Position numbers and translations under genes: made by a program. From Mesorhizobium loti (lineage in GTDB: Bacteria; Pseudomonadota; Alphaproteobacteria; Rhizobiales; Rhizobiaceae), in assembly GCF_003148495.1 (NCBI RefSeq), contig NZ_QGGH01000003.1:558001-622000 (forward strand): a stretch of 64,000 nucleotides of DNA. Direction: 5' to 3'. Shown here one piece after another: positions 1 through 8,838 of the stretch. The notes under the pieces are model-generated. The model worked only from the letters and a program-made list of their open reading frames with translations, made no database searches and was not told the DNA's origin. The stretch's first letter is position 1. Every line of letters starts with the position of its first letter.

Positions 1-632
1 AGCCGGTGGTGGTTGCAACGCAGATGCTGGAATCGATGATCACGGCACCGGTGCCGACCCGCGCCGAGGTGTCCGATGTTTCGATCGCCGTCTTCGAAGG
101 CGCCGATGCCATCATGCTGTCGGCGGAATCAGCGGCCGGTGCCTATCCAGTAGAAGCCGTGGCGATGATGAACCGTATCGCCACCAAGGTCGAAACCGAT
201 CCGACCTATGCCGGTATCATCAATGCCCAGCGCTCCGAGCCGGAAGCGACCGGCGCCGACGCCATTTCGCTGGCCGCGCGCGAGATCGCCGAAACGCTGA
301 AGCTGTCGGCGATCATCACCTACACGGCGTCCGGCACCACAGGCCTGCGCGCCGCCCGTGAGCGGCCGCAGGTGCCGATCATCGCGCTGTCGCCGATCCT
401 CAACACGGCGCGACGGCTGTCGCTTTTGTGGGGCACGCATTGCGTCGTCTCACCGGATGCAAGCGATCTTGACGATATGGTCAACCGCGCCTGCCGCATC
501 GCCTTCGACGAAGGCTTCGGCAAGCCGGGCGACCGCGTCATCATCACCGCCGGCGTGCCGCTGAGGACGCCGGGTTCGACCAACATGCTGCGCATCGCCT
601 ATATCGGGTCGGACACGCAGGGCAACCGGTAA
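1..632 (+). CDS. pyk: Pyruvate kinase, C-terminal part (5' end outside window)
   Basis: The reading frame is already open at the first base, so only about the last 209 residues are present. It contains the pyruvate kinase core segment [11 protein letters not shown], then [26 protein letters not shown] (positions about 50-130), where Glu, Asp and Ser residues line the active site. The C-terminal alpha/beta domain follows ([15 protein letters not shown]) and carries the usual [16 protein letters not shown] region. The enzyme converts phosphoenolpyruvate and ADP to pyruvate and ATP, the last ATP step of lower glycolysis. It lies far from the other sugar-phosphate genes of the window (39.5-47.3 kb). 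No clear rho-independent terminator is visible in the next 160 bases. Confidence 0.96.
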   Translation, partial: PVVVATQMLESMITAPVPTRAEVSDVSIAVFEGADAIMLSAESAAGAYPVEAVAMMNRIATKVETDPTYAGIINAQRSEPEATGADAISLAAREIAETLKLSAIITYTASGTTGLRAARERPQVPIIALSPILNTARRLSLLWGTHCVVSPDASDLDDMVNRACRIAFDEGFGKPGDRVIITAGVPLRTPGSTNMLRIAYIGSDTQGNR

Positions 633-795
633 ACCCGCTCATTTCCTGACGGAAGCGTGTCGCGCGGCAAGGACAATGATCCCAGCCTTTGTCTCGACAC
701 GGGGTTGCCGTGTTCGCCCCTACAAAACAGGATGAAGCGGCGTTAACAGTGGCTCTGCACCCGCCTGCATTTCCCATCGCTTGAAAGTATACTGA

Positions 796-1530
796 ATGTC
801 ATTTCTCGTCTCGCGCCGGTCACTTCTGACCGGGCTCTCGCTTATTGGGGTTTCCACGATCTCGGCATGTGCCCAATTTCCCAAGCAGTCGCTCAGTGTC
901 GCCAGTCCGCTGATTCCAGCGCCGCTTGAGCCGACACCGGAAAAGGCGCCGATTGAGGTTGCAGGGCCTGAAGCTGCCCGTGCGTCTCCCGACTATGCGA
1001 ACATGTATGCCGCGGTCGAAGACGGCGGCCGGGCGCTGCCGGCGATTCCCTTCGCCAAGGTCGATGAACGGTTTCTGCGACAGATCGTCGTCGACGACCC
1101 GACGGGAGAAAAGCCAGGCACGCTCGTCGTCAACACGACCGACAAATACCTTTACTGGGTCCTCAAGGATGGCAAGGCCATGCGCTATGGCGTCGGGCTG
1201 GGGCGCCAGGGCTATTCCTGGAAGGGTCGTGCGATCGTTCAGTGGAAACGCAAATGGCCGACCTGGACGCCTCCGTCGACAATGATCAGCCGGGATCCAA
1301 AGCTGGAGAAATGGCGTCAGGGCATGCCGCCGGGCATCAGCAATCCGCTGGGGTCGCGCGCGCTCTACATCTTCAAGGACGGCGTCGACACACTCTATCG
1401 AATACACGGATCGCCGGACTGGAAGTCCATCGGCAAATCCGCGTCGTCCGGTTGCGTGCGCATGTTCAACCAGGATGTCATGGACCTTTACGATCGCGTT
1501 CCCAGCAAAACACCATTGCTGGTCATCTAG
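796..1530 (+). CDS. L,D-transpeptidase (YkuD family) lipoprotein
   Basis: A 244-residue protein that starts with two arginines, a hydrophobic stretch and a lipobox ending at Cys25 (TISAC), so it is probably exported and lipid-anchored; the RRSLL context is also Tat-like. The YkuD domain fills the C-terminal half. Its signature is complete: His204-Gly-Ser, then SSGC at Cys220 followed by VRM. Cys220 is the predicted nucleophile that forms or exchanges 3-3 peptidoglycan cross-links, or attaches proteins to peptidoglycan. Rhizobiales carry many such paralogues in connection with polar growth; which role this one has cannot be told from the sequence. Confidence 0.93.
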   Translation: MSFLVSRRSLLTGLSLIGVSTISACAQFPKQSLSVASPLIPAPLEPTPEKAPIEVAGPEAARASPDYANMYAAVEDGGRALPAIPFAKVDERFLRQIVVDDPTGEKPGTLVVNTTDKYLYWVLKDGKAMRYGVGLGRQGYSWKGRAIVQWKRKWPTWTPPSTMISRDPKLEKWRQGMPPGISNPLGSRALYIFKDGVDTLYRIHGSPDWKSIGKSASSGCVRMFNQDVMDLYDRVPSKTPLLVI

Positions 1531-1587
1531 AGTATGGCGCTGCGTGCCTGCGCTTAGCTTGCTGCCCCAGCCGTTAGAGGACGTGCT

Positions 1588-2655
1588 TCAGGTCGGCGCG
1601 AGCTCCGCCTGCGGCACCTTGATGTCGGCGCATCTGTCCGTGCCATAAGCGTCGCCGGCGATGCGCGCCTCCACGGTCTTTGCCAGTGCCTGCAGGTCGA
1701 TGTCCTTGCCGGCGACCTTCTCGATGGCGCCGACGACGAGGTCGGGCGCGATCCAGTCCGGCTTGTGGCCGAGATTGTGCACCCAGACGAGTTCGGCGCC
1801 GGCAATGTCGCGCACCAGGCCGACCGAGTGGATATGCGCGTAGACCACCTTGTCGCGATCGCCCGAAATCACCACGGTAGGCGCCTCGATCTCGGCGTAG
1901 TGGGGTGCGGCGCCAAGGGCATAGCGATAGAGCCCGGCGACGTCGGTGGCGTTGGCGCGAAAGGCCGACGGTCGCAGCACCAGCGGGATCGAAGCCTCGC
2001 CGGCATAGTTGTTCGGCACCTTGTTTGGCGAGAAGACGCAGGTGGTGGCGTCTGCCATCTGCAGCGTTCCTGCCGGGTAGGTCAGCGTTTCGGAAAACAA
2101 CCAGCCGACCACCGGCATGGTGGTCAGATTGTAGTACCAGGACGTTGCGCCGCCCGGCCAGGGGTGGGTGGCGGGCGAGACAAAGACCAGCCCGAGTGTC
2201 TTGTCTGGATGCTCGCGGCCAAACGCCGTGGTCACCGCTCCGCCGAAGGAATGGCCGACGATGACAGCCTTCTTCATGCCGAGACGGTCCATCAGCGCGG
2301 CAATGGTGTTGGCCTGCGCCGACGGATCCTCGTTGTTGCCGGGGCCGCGCCCCGACCAGCCGTGGCCTGGCCGATCGAAGAACAGCATTTCGGCGCGCCG
2401 ATCCAACAGCGGGCGCAGCGGTAGCATCTGGTCCCTGAGATTGGCGCTGGCGCCGTGGATGAAGACGATCGGCGGCAACTCGGCATTGGCGGGTGCCGGA
2501 ACATGGACGTAGTGGATGCGGGCGCCGTTGATGTCGGCGAATTCGCCGATCGGCGGATTGCGGCGCTCGATCAGCCATGAGCCGACGCGGGTGACGCCAG
2601 CCAGGCTGAACACAAGCGCCATCAGGAAGGCGAGGACGGCGTAGATCAGGTTCAT
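1588..2655 (-). CDS. Alpha/beta hydrolase, membrane-anchored
   Basis: A 355-residue protein with an N-terminal hydrophobic segment (residues about 5-22) that looks like an uncleaved anchor. The alpha/beta-hydrolase fold is clear: oxyanion loop FIHGASAN near 66-72, DRPGHGWS near 94-101, and nucleophile elbow GHSFGGA with Ser136. A late HNLGHKPD motif supplies the catalytic histidine. Substrate cannot be inferred; such proteins are usually called generic hydrolases or haloperoxidase-like esterases. The start ATG is followed upstream by the octamer repeat array, which therefore sits in its promoter region. Confidence 0.88.
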   Translation of the reverse strand: MNLIYAVLAFLMALVFSLAGVTRVGSWLIERRNPPIGEFADINGARIHYVHVPAPANAELPPIVFIHGASANLRDQMLPLRPLLDRRAEMLFFDRPGHGWSGRGPGNNEDPSAQANTIAALMDRLGMKKAVIVGHSFGGAVTTAFGREHPDKTLGLVFVSPATHPWPGGATSWYYNLTTMPVVGWLFSETLTYPAGTLQMADATTCVFSPNKVPNNYAGEASIPLVLRPSAFRANATDVAGLYRYALGAAPHYAEIEAPTVVISGDRDKVVYAHIHSVGLVRDIAGAELVWVHNLGHKPDWIAPDLVVGAIEKVAGKDIDLQALAKTVEARIAGDAYGTDRCADIKVPQAELAPT

Positions 2656-2693
2656 GGGGAGAGATACGGGGGTGGAGAGGGATAAGTTGTGGG

Positions 2694-2761
2694 TAGGCAG
2701 TAGGGCAGTAGGGCAGTAGGGCAGTAGGGCAGTAGGGCAGTAGGGCAGTAGGGCAGTAGGG
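2694..2761. repeat. Tandem array of an 8-bp unit (TAGGGCAG)
   Basis: Seven perfect head-to-tail copies of TAGGGCAG (2701-2756) are flanked by a 7-base variant before and a partial unit after. Bases 2783-2820 carry degenerate copies of the reverse complement (CCCTACTGCC, TACTGCCCTA, CCCTTACTCCC), so the locus can form an imperfect hairpin. It lies between the divergent-from-centre starts of the hydrolase (leftward) and the end of the TPR gene. A perfect short array of this kind is expected to vary in copy number. Confidence 0.95.
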
Positions 2762-2827
2762 TGTGTGTTCCGCAGTGCAATCTACCCCTACTGCCTTACT
2801 GCCCTATTCCCTTACTCCCTTGGGGCA

Positions 2828-3436
2828 TCAAATGCCCTCGCCGGCAAGCTCTTCCGAAATCGTGCCGACCTGGTCCTGGGCGCTGCGCATCATCGGATAG
2901 ATGGCCAGCACCTTCTGCCAGGCTTCGAGTGCAGATTGCTTGTGGCCGGTCAGCGCCATGATCTGCGCCAGACCGGACAGCGCACCGAAATGGCGCGGCT
3001 CGAGTTGCAGCGCATGGTCGATGTCGGACATCGACTTGCCGTAGTTCTTCATCATGAAATGCACCGTGGCGCGCCGGTTCCAGCCTTCGGCATAGGTCGG
3101 CTGCAAGGTCACCACCTGGTCAAGGAAATCGAGCGCAACGTCGAACTTCTGGCCTTCGACGGCCTTTTGCGACCATTGCATCATCAGGTCGATCGAGGCG
3201 CTGCCGGATTGCGACCACTCATTCCAGATGTTGCCGGCAATGCGCTCGGCCGCCTTTTCGTTGCGCTCGCGTTTCAGGTCGCTGAACAACTGGTCGAGCC
3301 GGGCCTGCTTCGTCGTTGCCACCGGCGGCGCGTCCTGGGTGGCCGGCGGCGCGACGGCATCATCCGCCCATGCCGGGCCATAAATGGCGCCGGAAACGAG
3401 CAGGGATGTCAAAAATGCAAAAAAAATCCGCATCAC
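2828..3436 (-). CDS. Exported TPR-repeat protein
   Basis: A 202-residue protein with a Sec signal peptide (MMRIFFAFLTSLLVSGAIYGPAWA, cleavage after AWA) and a C-terminal solenoid of tetratricopeptide-like helices (about residues 85-190: WSQKAVEGQKFDVALDFLDQVV, AEGWNRRATVHFMMKNYGKS, PRHFGALSGLAQIMALTG). It is likely periplasmic and acts in protein-protein contacts. No enzyme motif is present. Homologues in Rhizobiales are annotated only as TPR proteins. Its 3' end abuts the inverted arm of the octamer repeat. Confidence 0.85.
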   Translation of the reverse strand: MMRIFFAFLTSLLVSGAIYGPAWADDAVAPPATQDAPPVATTKQARLDQLFSDLKRERNEKAAERIAGNIWNEWSQSGSASIDLMMQWSQKAVEGQKFDVALDFLDQVVTLQPTYAEGWNRRATVHFMMKNYGKSMSDIDHALQLEPRHFGALSGLAQIMALTGHKQSALEAWQKVLAIYPMMRSAQDQVGTISEELAGEGI

Positions 3437-3542
3437 CGGACTCTAGTCCCGGGCGGCGGAACATCAAAGTGATTTTAGCGTGAGAAGGCCGGCAAACAAA
3501 CATCAAATGGGCGGAGGCAACAACAGCCTCCAGCCCGAAAAC

Positions 3543-3668
3543 TCAGCCCTGGCGCGCCTTGTAACGCGGGGCAGTCTTGTTGATGATGTAGACGCGGCCC
3601 TTGCGGCGAACCAGCTGGTTGTCGCGGTGACGCGCCTTCAGCGCCTTGAGCGAATTCTTGATCTTCAT
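3543..3668 (-). CDS. rpmJ: Ribosomal protein L36 (bL36), zinc-free type
   Basis: A 41-residue basic protein beginning [18 protein letters not shown] and ending [11 protein letters not shown]. Length and sequence match the long, cysteine-free form of bL36 (YkgO type), which lacks the Cys-Cys-Cys-His zinc ribbon of the classic form. It is a late-assembling component of the large ribosomal subunit. The frame stays open upstream for 28 more codons, but the homologous part starts at the ATG at 3668. In alphaproteobacteria this form is usually the only L36. Confidence 0.95.
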   Translation of the reverse strand: MKIKNSLKALKARHRDNQLVRRKGRVYIINKTAPRYKARQG

Positions 3669-3896
3669 GGTCTTGCCTGTCGGTGTGGACCCGCTTCGGG
3701 TCGAAATCTTAAGGCACGCCAGAGACGCGCCTTTGAACTGTGGGTGGCTCATAAACGAGGAGCCTTGTCCGTGTCAACCGCAAGCGTGCTCCGTCTCTCC
3801 ATATCATCAAATATCCGCCATCTCCACCTGGCGGCATTGCGCGGCCGTGGGCCGGCTGGGATGATGCGGCTGCCGCGAAGTGATTTGGAGACGACC

Positions 3897-4319
3897 ATGC
3901 GCCGAATGTTCCTGTCCGCCTGCCTTCTCCTGCTGGCGGGAGCCTCGGTTGCCCATGCGCAGGAATGCGACCGCAGCGACGACGGCCAGCAGATGATGAA
4001 CATCTGCGCGGGCGAGGATTACCAGGCGGCCGACGCCAGGCTCAACACGGCCTACCAGGACCTCATCAACTCGGATGACGCCGACAGCAAGAGATTGCTG
4101 CAGGTGGCGCAACGCGCCTGGATCACTTTCCGCGATGCCGAGTGCGCGCATTCCACCGCCGCCAGCGAGGGTGGCTCCATCCATCCGATGGAGGTTTCAC
4201 AGTGCCTGACCAGATTGACCAACGATCGCATCAAGCAGCTCGCCGCCGCGGCCAATTGCGAGGAAGGCGATGCGAGTTGCGCCAGTCCCGGCGAGGACGA
4301 GAGCGACGACTTCCAATAA
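3897..4319 (+). CDS. LprI-like (DUF1311) exported protein
   Basis: A 140-residue protein with a signal peptide (MRRMFLSACLLLLAGASVAHA) followed by a DUF1311/LprI-type domain: paired cysteines (ECDRS, NICAGED), a helical stretch LNTAYQDLI, then RAWITFRDAEC and the closing CLTRLTNDRIKQL. Members of this family are periplasmic; the mycobacterial LprI inhibits lysozyme, but for proteobacterial members that role is not established. The tail is acidic (GEDESDDFQ). The open frame extends upstream, but the ATG at 3897 gives a proper signal peptide. Confidence 0.87.
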   Translation: MRRMFLSACLLLLAGASVAHAQECDRSDDGQQMMNICAGEDYQAADARLNTAYQDLINSDDADSKRLLQVAQRAWITFRDAECAHSTAASEGGSIHPMEVSQCLTRLTNDRIKQLAAAANCEEGDASCASPGEDESDDFQ

Positions 4320-4333
4320 GCGGGTTTATTGGG

Positions 4334-5410
4334 TCAGGCGCGACGGCTGATCCGGGTGAAATGACCCATCTTGCGGCCGGGACGCGCCTCGGCCTTGCCG
4401 TAGAGATGCAGCATCAGATCGGGCTCGGCGAGAAGCTCCGGGACACGCAGCACATCGTCGCCGATGAGGTTCTCCATCATGCAGTCGGAATGGCGGTCTG
4501 GGCTGCCCAGCGGTAGGCCGGCGACAGCGCGGATGTGCTGCTCGAACTGCGAAACGATGCAGGCTGCCTCCGTCCAATGGCCGGAATTGTGGACACGCGG
4601 CGCGATCTCGTTGGCCAGCAGCGAGCCGTCGGCCAGCACGAAGAACTCGACGCCGATGACACCGACATAGTTCAGCGCCGACAGGATCTTCGATGCGGCC
4701 GTTCGTGCTGCTTCCGCCGTCTCGGGCATAATGGCGGCCGGCAAGGTCGATGTGTGGAGAATGCCGTTGCGGTGGACATTCTCGGCCGGATCGTAGGCGA
4801 CGACCGCGCCGTCCAGCCCACGCGCCGCGATCACCGATATCTCGCGCTCGAACGGCACGAAGGACTCCAGGATCAGCGGCACATTGCCCATCGCCTCGCA
4901 GGTGCCGGCAAAGCCGCCGGTTTCCATGTTGCGGAAGACGCGCTGGCCTTTGCCGTCATAGCCCATGCTGCGCGTCTTCAGGATGCCGCTGCCGTCGAAC
5001 GCCTTCAGCGCCGCCGTCAACTCATCATCATTGTCGACGGCGTGGAAATCCGCGGTGGCAATGCCGATGCCATTGAGAAATGCTTTTTCGCCCACCCGAT
5101 CTTGCGCCACTTCCAGCGCGCGCGCCGGCGGATAGACCGGAACCTTGGCGGCCAACGCGCTGGCCGCCGCGACCGGCACGTTTTCGAACTCGTAGGTGAC
5201 GACGGAACTCGACGCTGCCAGTTCGGCAAGGGCTGCCGGGTCGTCATAGGCGGCTATTATCTGCCGGTTGGCGACCTGCGCGGCGGGGCAGTCCGCTTGC
5301 GGCTCCAGCACCACGGTGCGGTAGCCGAGGCGGGCGGCGGCAACAGCCAGCATGCGGCCGAGCTGGCCGCCGCCAATGATGCCGATGGTCGATCCGGCGG
5401 GCAGGCTCAC
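4334..5410 (-). CDS. purK: 5-(carboxyamino)imidazole ribonucleotide synthase
   Basis: A 358-residue ATP-grasp enzyme. It starts with the nucleotide-binding motif [14 protein letters not shown] and the sequence [10 protein letters not shown], and has YEFENVP near 75 and the ATP-grasp core [13 protein letters not shown] near 145. The metal-binding end [13 protein letters not shown] is near 265. It makes N5-CAIR from AIR, bicarbonate and ATP in de novo purine synthesis. Its start overlaps the stop of purE by four bases, so the two are translationally coupled and transcribed leftward. Confidence 0.98.
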   Translation of the reverse strand: MSLPAGSTIGIIGGGQLGRMLAVAAARLGYRTVVLEPQADCPAAQVANRQIIAAYDDPAALAELAASSSVVTYEFENVPVAAASALAAKVPVYPPARALEVAQDRVGEKAFLNGIGIATADFHAVDNDDELTAALKAFDGSGILKTRSMGYDGKGQRVFRNMETGGFAGTCEAMGNVPLILESFVPFEREISVIAARGLDGAVVAYDPAENVHRNGILHTSTLPAAIMPETAEAARTAASKILSALNYVGVIGVEFFVLADGSLLANEIAPRVHNSGHWTEAACIVSQFEQHIRAVAGLPLGSPDRHSDCMMENLIGDDVLRVPELLAEPDLMLHLYGKAEARPGRKMGHFTRISRRA

Positions 5411-5925
5411 GGCGTATCCGTCGGTTCGGTGGCGACCTTGGCGGTCTGCGCGGCGCGCCAGGCATCCAGGCGGACGGCAAGCTTGTCATCGTTCAGCGCC
5501 AGCACGGCCGCGGCCAGAAGGGCTGCGTTGGTGGCCCCGGCCTTGCCGATGGCCAGCGTTCCCACGGGAATCCCGGCCGGCATCTGGACGATGGACAGCA
5601 GCGAATCCTGCCCGGAAAGCGCCTTCGATTCCACCGGCACGCCGAACACCGGCAGCGGCGTCATTGCCGCCGTCATGCCGGGCAGATGCGCCGCACCGCC
5701 GGCGCCGGCGATGATCACCTTGTAGCCGGCCGCCTTGGCGCCCTTGGCGAAATCATAGAGCCGGTCCGGCGTGCGATGCGCGGAGATGATCAGCCGCTTG
5801 TGCGGGATGCCCAGTGCTTCCAGCGTTTCGGCGGCATGACGCATCGTCGCCCAGTCGGACTGGCTGCCCATGATGATGGCGACGTCCGCGCGTTGATCGT
5901 CCAAGTCTGTGTTCCCCGGCGACAA
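5407..5925 (-). CDS. purE: N5-carboxyaminoimidazole ribonucleotide mutase
   Basis: A 172-residue class I PurE. Hallmarks are [12 protein letters not shown] near 17-28, SAHRTPDRL near 48-56, and the [14 protein letters not shown] loop near 74-87 that binds the substrate. It moves the carboxyl group of N5-CAIR to give CAIR, the step after PurK. It is the first gene of the leftward purE-purK pair. A later in-frame start would remove the variable first 12-14 residues without harming the domain. Confidence 0.98.
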   Translation of the reverse strand: MSPGNTDLDDQRADVAIIMGSQSDWATMRHAAETLEALGIPHKRLIISAHRTPDRLYDFAKGAKAAGYKVIIAGAGGAAHLPGMTAAMTPLPVFGVPVESKALSGQDSLLSIVQMPAGIPVGTLAIGKAGATNAALLAAAVLALNDDKLAVRLDAWRAAQTAKVATEPTDTP

Positions 5926-6003
5926 AGGCGCGCCTTAGCGGAATTCGCGCGAAGCCGCAAGGATAGGCGGCCGCCGCAGCTGTTTGTTGAGACGCAAACC
6001 AGC

Positions 6004-6936
6004 CTATACCGCCGCCTTGCGGAAGCGAGCGACGAAGTCGTCGAGTTCTGGCCGCTCCATGTCGGAGATCGCCCAGTAGGAGAAGGCGCCGTCGCTCCAG
6101 TGCACCAGCGAAAAGCCGCCCGACGAGAGATCGGCCGGCTCAATGGTGCTGCCGCCCTGCTGCGGCTCGGCGACCAGCGTGATCAGGTGCTCGCGGTGGC
6201 GGTAGACCAGCGCAGGCACCGGCCGGTCTGATATCACCTCGACCCGACCGCCGATGAGTGTGTAGCCGTCCTGTGCGAGGTCGGGCGCTGGCGGCGACAC
6301 GCCGATCCGGGCGTCGAGCCATGGCTTGACCGTGTGGCGGTCGGACGAGACGATGTCGATCGGGCTGGCGGCAAGCAGGCTGCGGCGATGTCCGCTGGCG
6401 ACTCCAGCTGCGAAACTATCGGACGCGTTGTCGACCATCACCCATTGCGTCGCCCCGCTGGCCAGCACCGCACTGACCACGATCGACGCAGCCAGAGCGC
6501 GCCAGTCGAACGAGCCGAAGCGGCGCGCCCTTGGCAGCGCCCGCGTCTGCGACGGACGTGTCTCGGCGTTTCGTCTCTGGCCGCCCCCGACCGGTGCACC
6601 CGCGATCAGTCCCGGTTGCGGCGGCGGTGTACCCCGCAGCGGCCCGGCCGCTTCGTCCTGCGTCGGTACGTCTTGCACCGGACGTGCCGTGGCTGTCGCA
6701 CCAAGTGCGGCGATGCGCGCCCGAAAGGCGTCGCTGACATCGGGGCGCGGCAAACGGCCGAGTGCGCCCCGCAAGGCAATGATGCGGGCATGTTCGGCGG
6801 CAAGCTGCGGGTCGGCGGCGATGCGCCGCTCGACCGCGAGTGCGGCTGCCGCGTCGAGTTCGCCATCGACGAGGGCATGGATCATCAGCCTGATGCCCTC
6901 GGGATCGTTGGGCAGTCCGTCGTCATGCATGGTCAT
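6004..6936 (-). CDS. Membrane anti-sigma factor
   Basis: A 310-residue protein with an N-terminal anti-sigma segment (LMIHALVDGELDAAAALAVERRIAADP, typical of transmembrane regulators of ECF sigma factors, here without the zinc motif HxxxCxxC). A long proline/arginine-rich linker is followed by a single membrane span near residues 150-168 (LAASIVVSAVLASGATQWV) and a C-terminal periplasmic region. It should hold the cognate sigma factor at the inner membrane until a signal arrives. Its start codon overlaps the sigma stop by four bases (ATGA), the usual arrangement for an ECF/anti-sigma pair. Confidence 0.87.
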   Translation of the reverse strand: MTMHDDGLPNDPEGIRLMIHALVDGELDAAAALAVERRIAADPQLAAEHARIIALRGALGRLPRPDVSDAFRARIAALGATATARPVQDVPTQDEAAGPLRGTPPPQPGLIAGAPVGGGQRRNAETRPSQTRALPRARRFGSFDWRALAASIVVSAVLASGATQWVMVDNASDSFAAGVASGHRRSLLAASPIDIVSSDRHTVKPWLDARIGVSPPAPDLAQDGYTLIGGRVEVISDRPVPALVYRHREHLITLVAEPQQGGSTIEPADLSSGGFSLVHWSDGAFSYWAISDMERPELDDFVARFRKAAV

Positions 6937-7493
6937 GGCGCTCTCCCCAGTGCAGATACAAGCAGGCCGCGAGCCCGCGCCAGCCGTGACATCACGGTGC
7001 CCATCGGTACCCCCAGCATGGCCGCTATCTCGCGGTAGCTGAGGCCGTTGATGTCGCGCAGCACCAGCGTCTCGCGGAATGGCGGCGGCAGTGCTGCGAT
7101 TGCCGCCTCAAGGGCTGCCGTATCGGCCCTGGCGATCAGGCTCGCTTCCGGGCCATCCTCGTCGGGCAGGCTGGTGCCGTGTGCCGCCGCCATCTCGTCG
7201 AGATCGCCGAGGTCACCGACTGCGAGGATGCCGCGCGACCGGTTGCGCGACATCCAGGTGTAGGCGGTGTTGCGCACGATGGTCAGCAGCCAGGCGCGGG
7301 CATTGCCGCCGGCATAGCCTGATATGCCGGCATGCGCTTTCACGCAGGCTTCCTGCACCACATCCTCGGCGTCGGCGGCGTTGCCGGTCAACCAGCGGGC
7401 GAGCGCAAGCGCATCACCGAGATGGGGCAGCACCACCTCGCCGAAGCGCTCGGCCAAGGCCTTCTCGCTCAACACCACAGCATGATCCGGCAC
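6933..7493 (-). CDS. ECF-family RNA polymerase sigma factor
   Basis: About 186 residues from the GTG at 7493; GTG at 7478 or 7475 are alternatives, and the frame open further upstream runs into the cupredoxin gene. Region 2 is clear (DALALARWLTGNAADAEDVVQEACVKA, then ARAWLLTIVRNTAYTWMSRNR) and region 4 gives LPPPFRETLVLRDINGLSYREIAAMLG followed by GTVMSRLARARG. There is no C-terminal extension. It is the third gene of a leftward operon with the metallophosphoesterase and cupredoxin upstream and its anti-sigma factor downstream. Confidence 0.92.
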   Translation of the reverse strand: MPDHAVVLSEKALAERFGEVVLPHLGDALALARWLTGNAADAEDVVQEACVKAHAGISGYAGGNARAWLLTIVRNTAYTWMSRNRSRGILAVGDLGDLDEMAAAHGTSLPDEDGPEASLIARADTAALEAAIAALPPPFRETLVLRDINGLSYREIAAMLGVPMGTVMSRLARARGLLVSALGRAP

Positions 7494-7518
7494 TCCGGGC
7501 AGGATTTGCCGCGCCCGC

Positions 7519-7863
7519 TCAGGGAGCGACGGTGATTTTGCCCTGCATATGCGGGTGAAGCCCGCAGAAATAGGCAAAGTCGCCTGCTTTGGTGAAGGTG
7601 AATTCATAAGTGTCACCGGTGTCAAGCGCCTTGGAGCGGAAGGAGGAATCGCTGGCGACGACCAGATGCGGAATATCGTCGTCGTTTCTGAAGGTCACCG
7701 TGGTGCCGGGCTTGACCGTCAGCACCGGCGGCGTGAAGGCAAAATTCTCGATTTTGACCATCGGCGCATCGGCCGCGCGCAGCGGCTGGCAGTTCGCCGT
7801 GGTCAAGGTGAAGGCGGCGAGGATCGCGGCCATGTGCCGGGCCGGAAGGCGTATGCAAAGCAT
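7519..7863 (-). CDS. Cupredoxin (plastocyanin/azurin-like blue copper protein)
   Basis: A 114-residue protein with a signal peptide (hydrophobic run MAAILAAFTLTTANC, cleavage after LRA) and a single cupredoxin domain. The copper ligands are all present: His in DDIPHLV, then the C-terminal cluster YFCGLHPHMQG giving Cys, His and Met. It is a periplasmic electron carrier or copper-binding protein. Being sandwiched between a metallophosphoesterase and an ECF sigma factor suggests that it is part of a stress response controlled by that sigma factor. Confidence 0.92.
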   Translation of the reverse strand: MLCIRLPARHMAAILAAFTLTTANCQPLRAADAPMVKIENFAFTPPVLTVKPGTTVTFRNDDDIPHLVVASDSSFRSKALDTGDTYEFTFTKAGDFAYFCGLHPHMQGKITVAP

Positions 7864-7887
7864 GTTGATTTCCTTTGCTGTTCCGGC

Positions 7888-8835
7888 TCAAGCCAGCGTC
7901 GAGTCGATGATGGCGAGATCCTGCCCGCCTTGCTTCACGGTGACGCTGCTGGTGCCGAGCAGGCCGCGCAGCTGTCCGGCCGGCACTGTCATCGGCCCGG
8001 GCGAGGCGGCGGTGCCTGGCGCCGGCTGCGGGAAGGCGGTCGAGCGCGCGGTGTGGAAGGTGACGTTGCCTTCCACTTTCTGCATGATCTGGTGGATGTG
8101 GCCGTTGAGCACGGTGACCGAGCCGAAGCGCTTGAGCAGGCCGAGCGCCTGTGCCGCGTCGTCGGTGCCCCAGCCCCATTCGGGATAGACGGCCCATAGT
8201 GGGATGTGAGCGAAGACGACGATCGGCGTCGAGGCGCTGACCGCTTTCAGATCATCCGCCAGCCACGCCAGCTGCTCAGGCCCGAGATTGCCGAGCCCAC
8301 CCGCCTTGAGGTTGACGACATTGACCAGCGCCACGAAATGCACGCCGTTCTGGTCGAACGAATACCAGCCGGCACCCCTGGTGCCCTTGCCGTAGCGGTC
8401 GAGATAGGCCTTGCCATTGCCGTCGTCGATCAGATCGTGCTCGCCCGGCACGTAGTGCACGTCGAAGCCGGCGCCGCCGATGATCTCAGCCGCATTGTCG
8501 AATTGTGCGGGCTTGGACAGATGGGTGATGTCGCCGGTATGGATCATGAAAGCCGGCTTTTGCGGCAGCGCCTGGATCTTGCCCATCGCTTCCTTCAGCG
8601 TGTCGATGGCATGCGGGTTGGCCGCCTTGTCGAAGCCGATGTGGCTGTCGGATATCTGCAGGAAGGTGAAGCCCGTGGCCATGGCTTCGGCAGCTTGTGC
8701 GGCGCCGAGCAGGTTGAGCGACACCGGTATGCCGCCTGAAATCGTCCACAGCACGCCGGTGCCGGCCCAGATCATGCATTCCAGCGCATGGCGGCGGCTG
8801 ATGTGCCCGTTCTCGTCGTCGTGATGATGGGTCAT
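7888..8835 (-). CDS. Calcineurin-like metallophosphoesterase, Tat-type export signal
   Basis: A 315-residue protein. A histidine-rich start (MTHHHDDENGHISRRHALE) leads to a hydrophobic stretch and AQA cleavage site; the SRRHAL pair suggests Tat export. Phosphoesterase metal ligands follow in order: DSH near 62, HTGD near 97, GEHD (variant of GNHD) near 133, FAHIP near 210, and GHIH near 247. Substrate is unknown. It is the first gene of the sigma/anti-sigma operon, and its ribosome binding site lies inside a strong inverted repeat. Confidence 0.9.
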   Translation of the reverse strand: MTHHHDDENGHISRRHALECMIWAGTGVLWTISGGIPVSLNLLGAAQAAEAMATGFTFLQISDSHIGFDKAANPHAIDTLKEAMGKIQALPQKPAFMIHTGDITHLSKPAQFDNAAEIIGGAGFDVHYVPGEHDLIDDGNGKAYLDRYGKGTRGAGWYSFDQNGVHFVALVNVVNLKAGGLGNLGPEQLAWLADDLKAVSASTPIVVFAHIPLWAVYPEWGWGTDDAAQALGLLKRFGSVTVLNGHIHQIMQKVEGNVTFHTARSTAFPQPAPGTAASPGPMTVPAGQLRGLLGTSSVTVKQGGQDLAIIDSTLA

Positions 8836-8838
8836 GTC

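Noticed and set aside
2694-2761. CRISPR-like array
   Set aside because: The octamer copies are directly adjacent without spacers, so this is a simple tandem repeat.
7494-7625. Longer N-terminus of the ECF sigma factor
   Set aside because: That part overlaps the cupredoxin gene in another frame and has no region-2 sequence.
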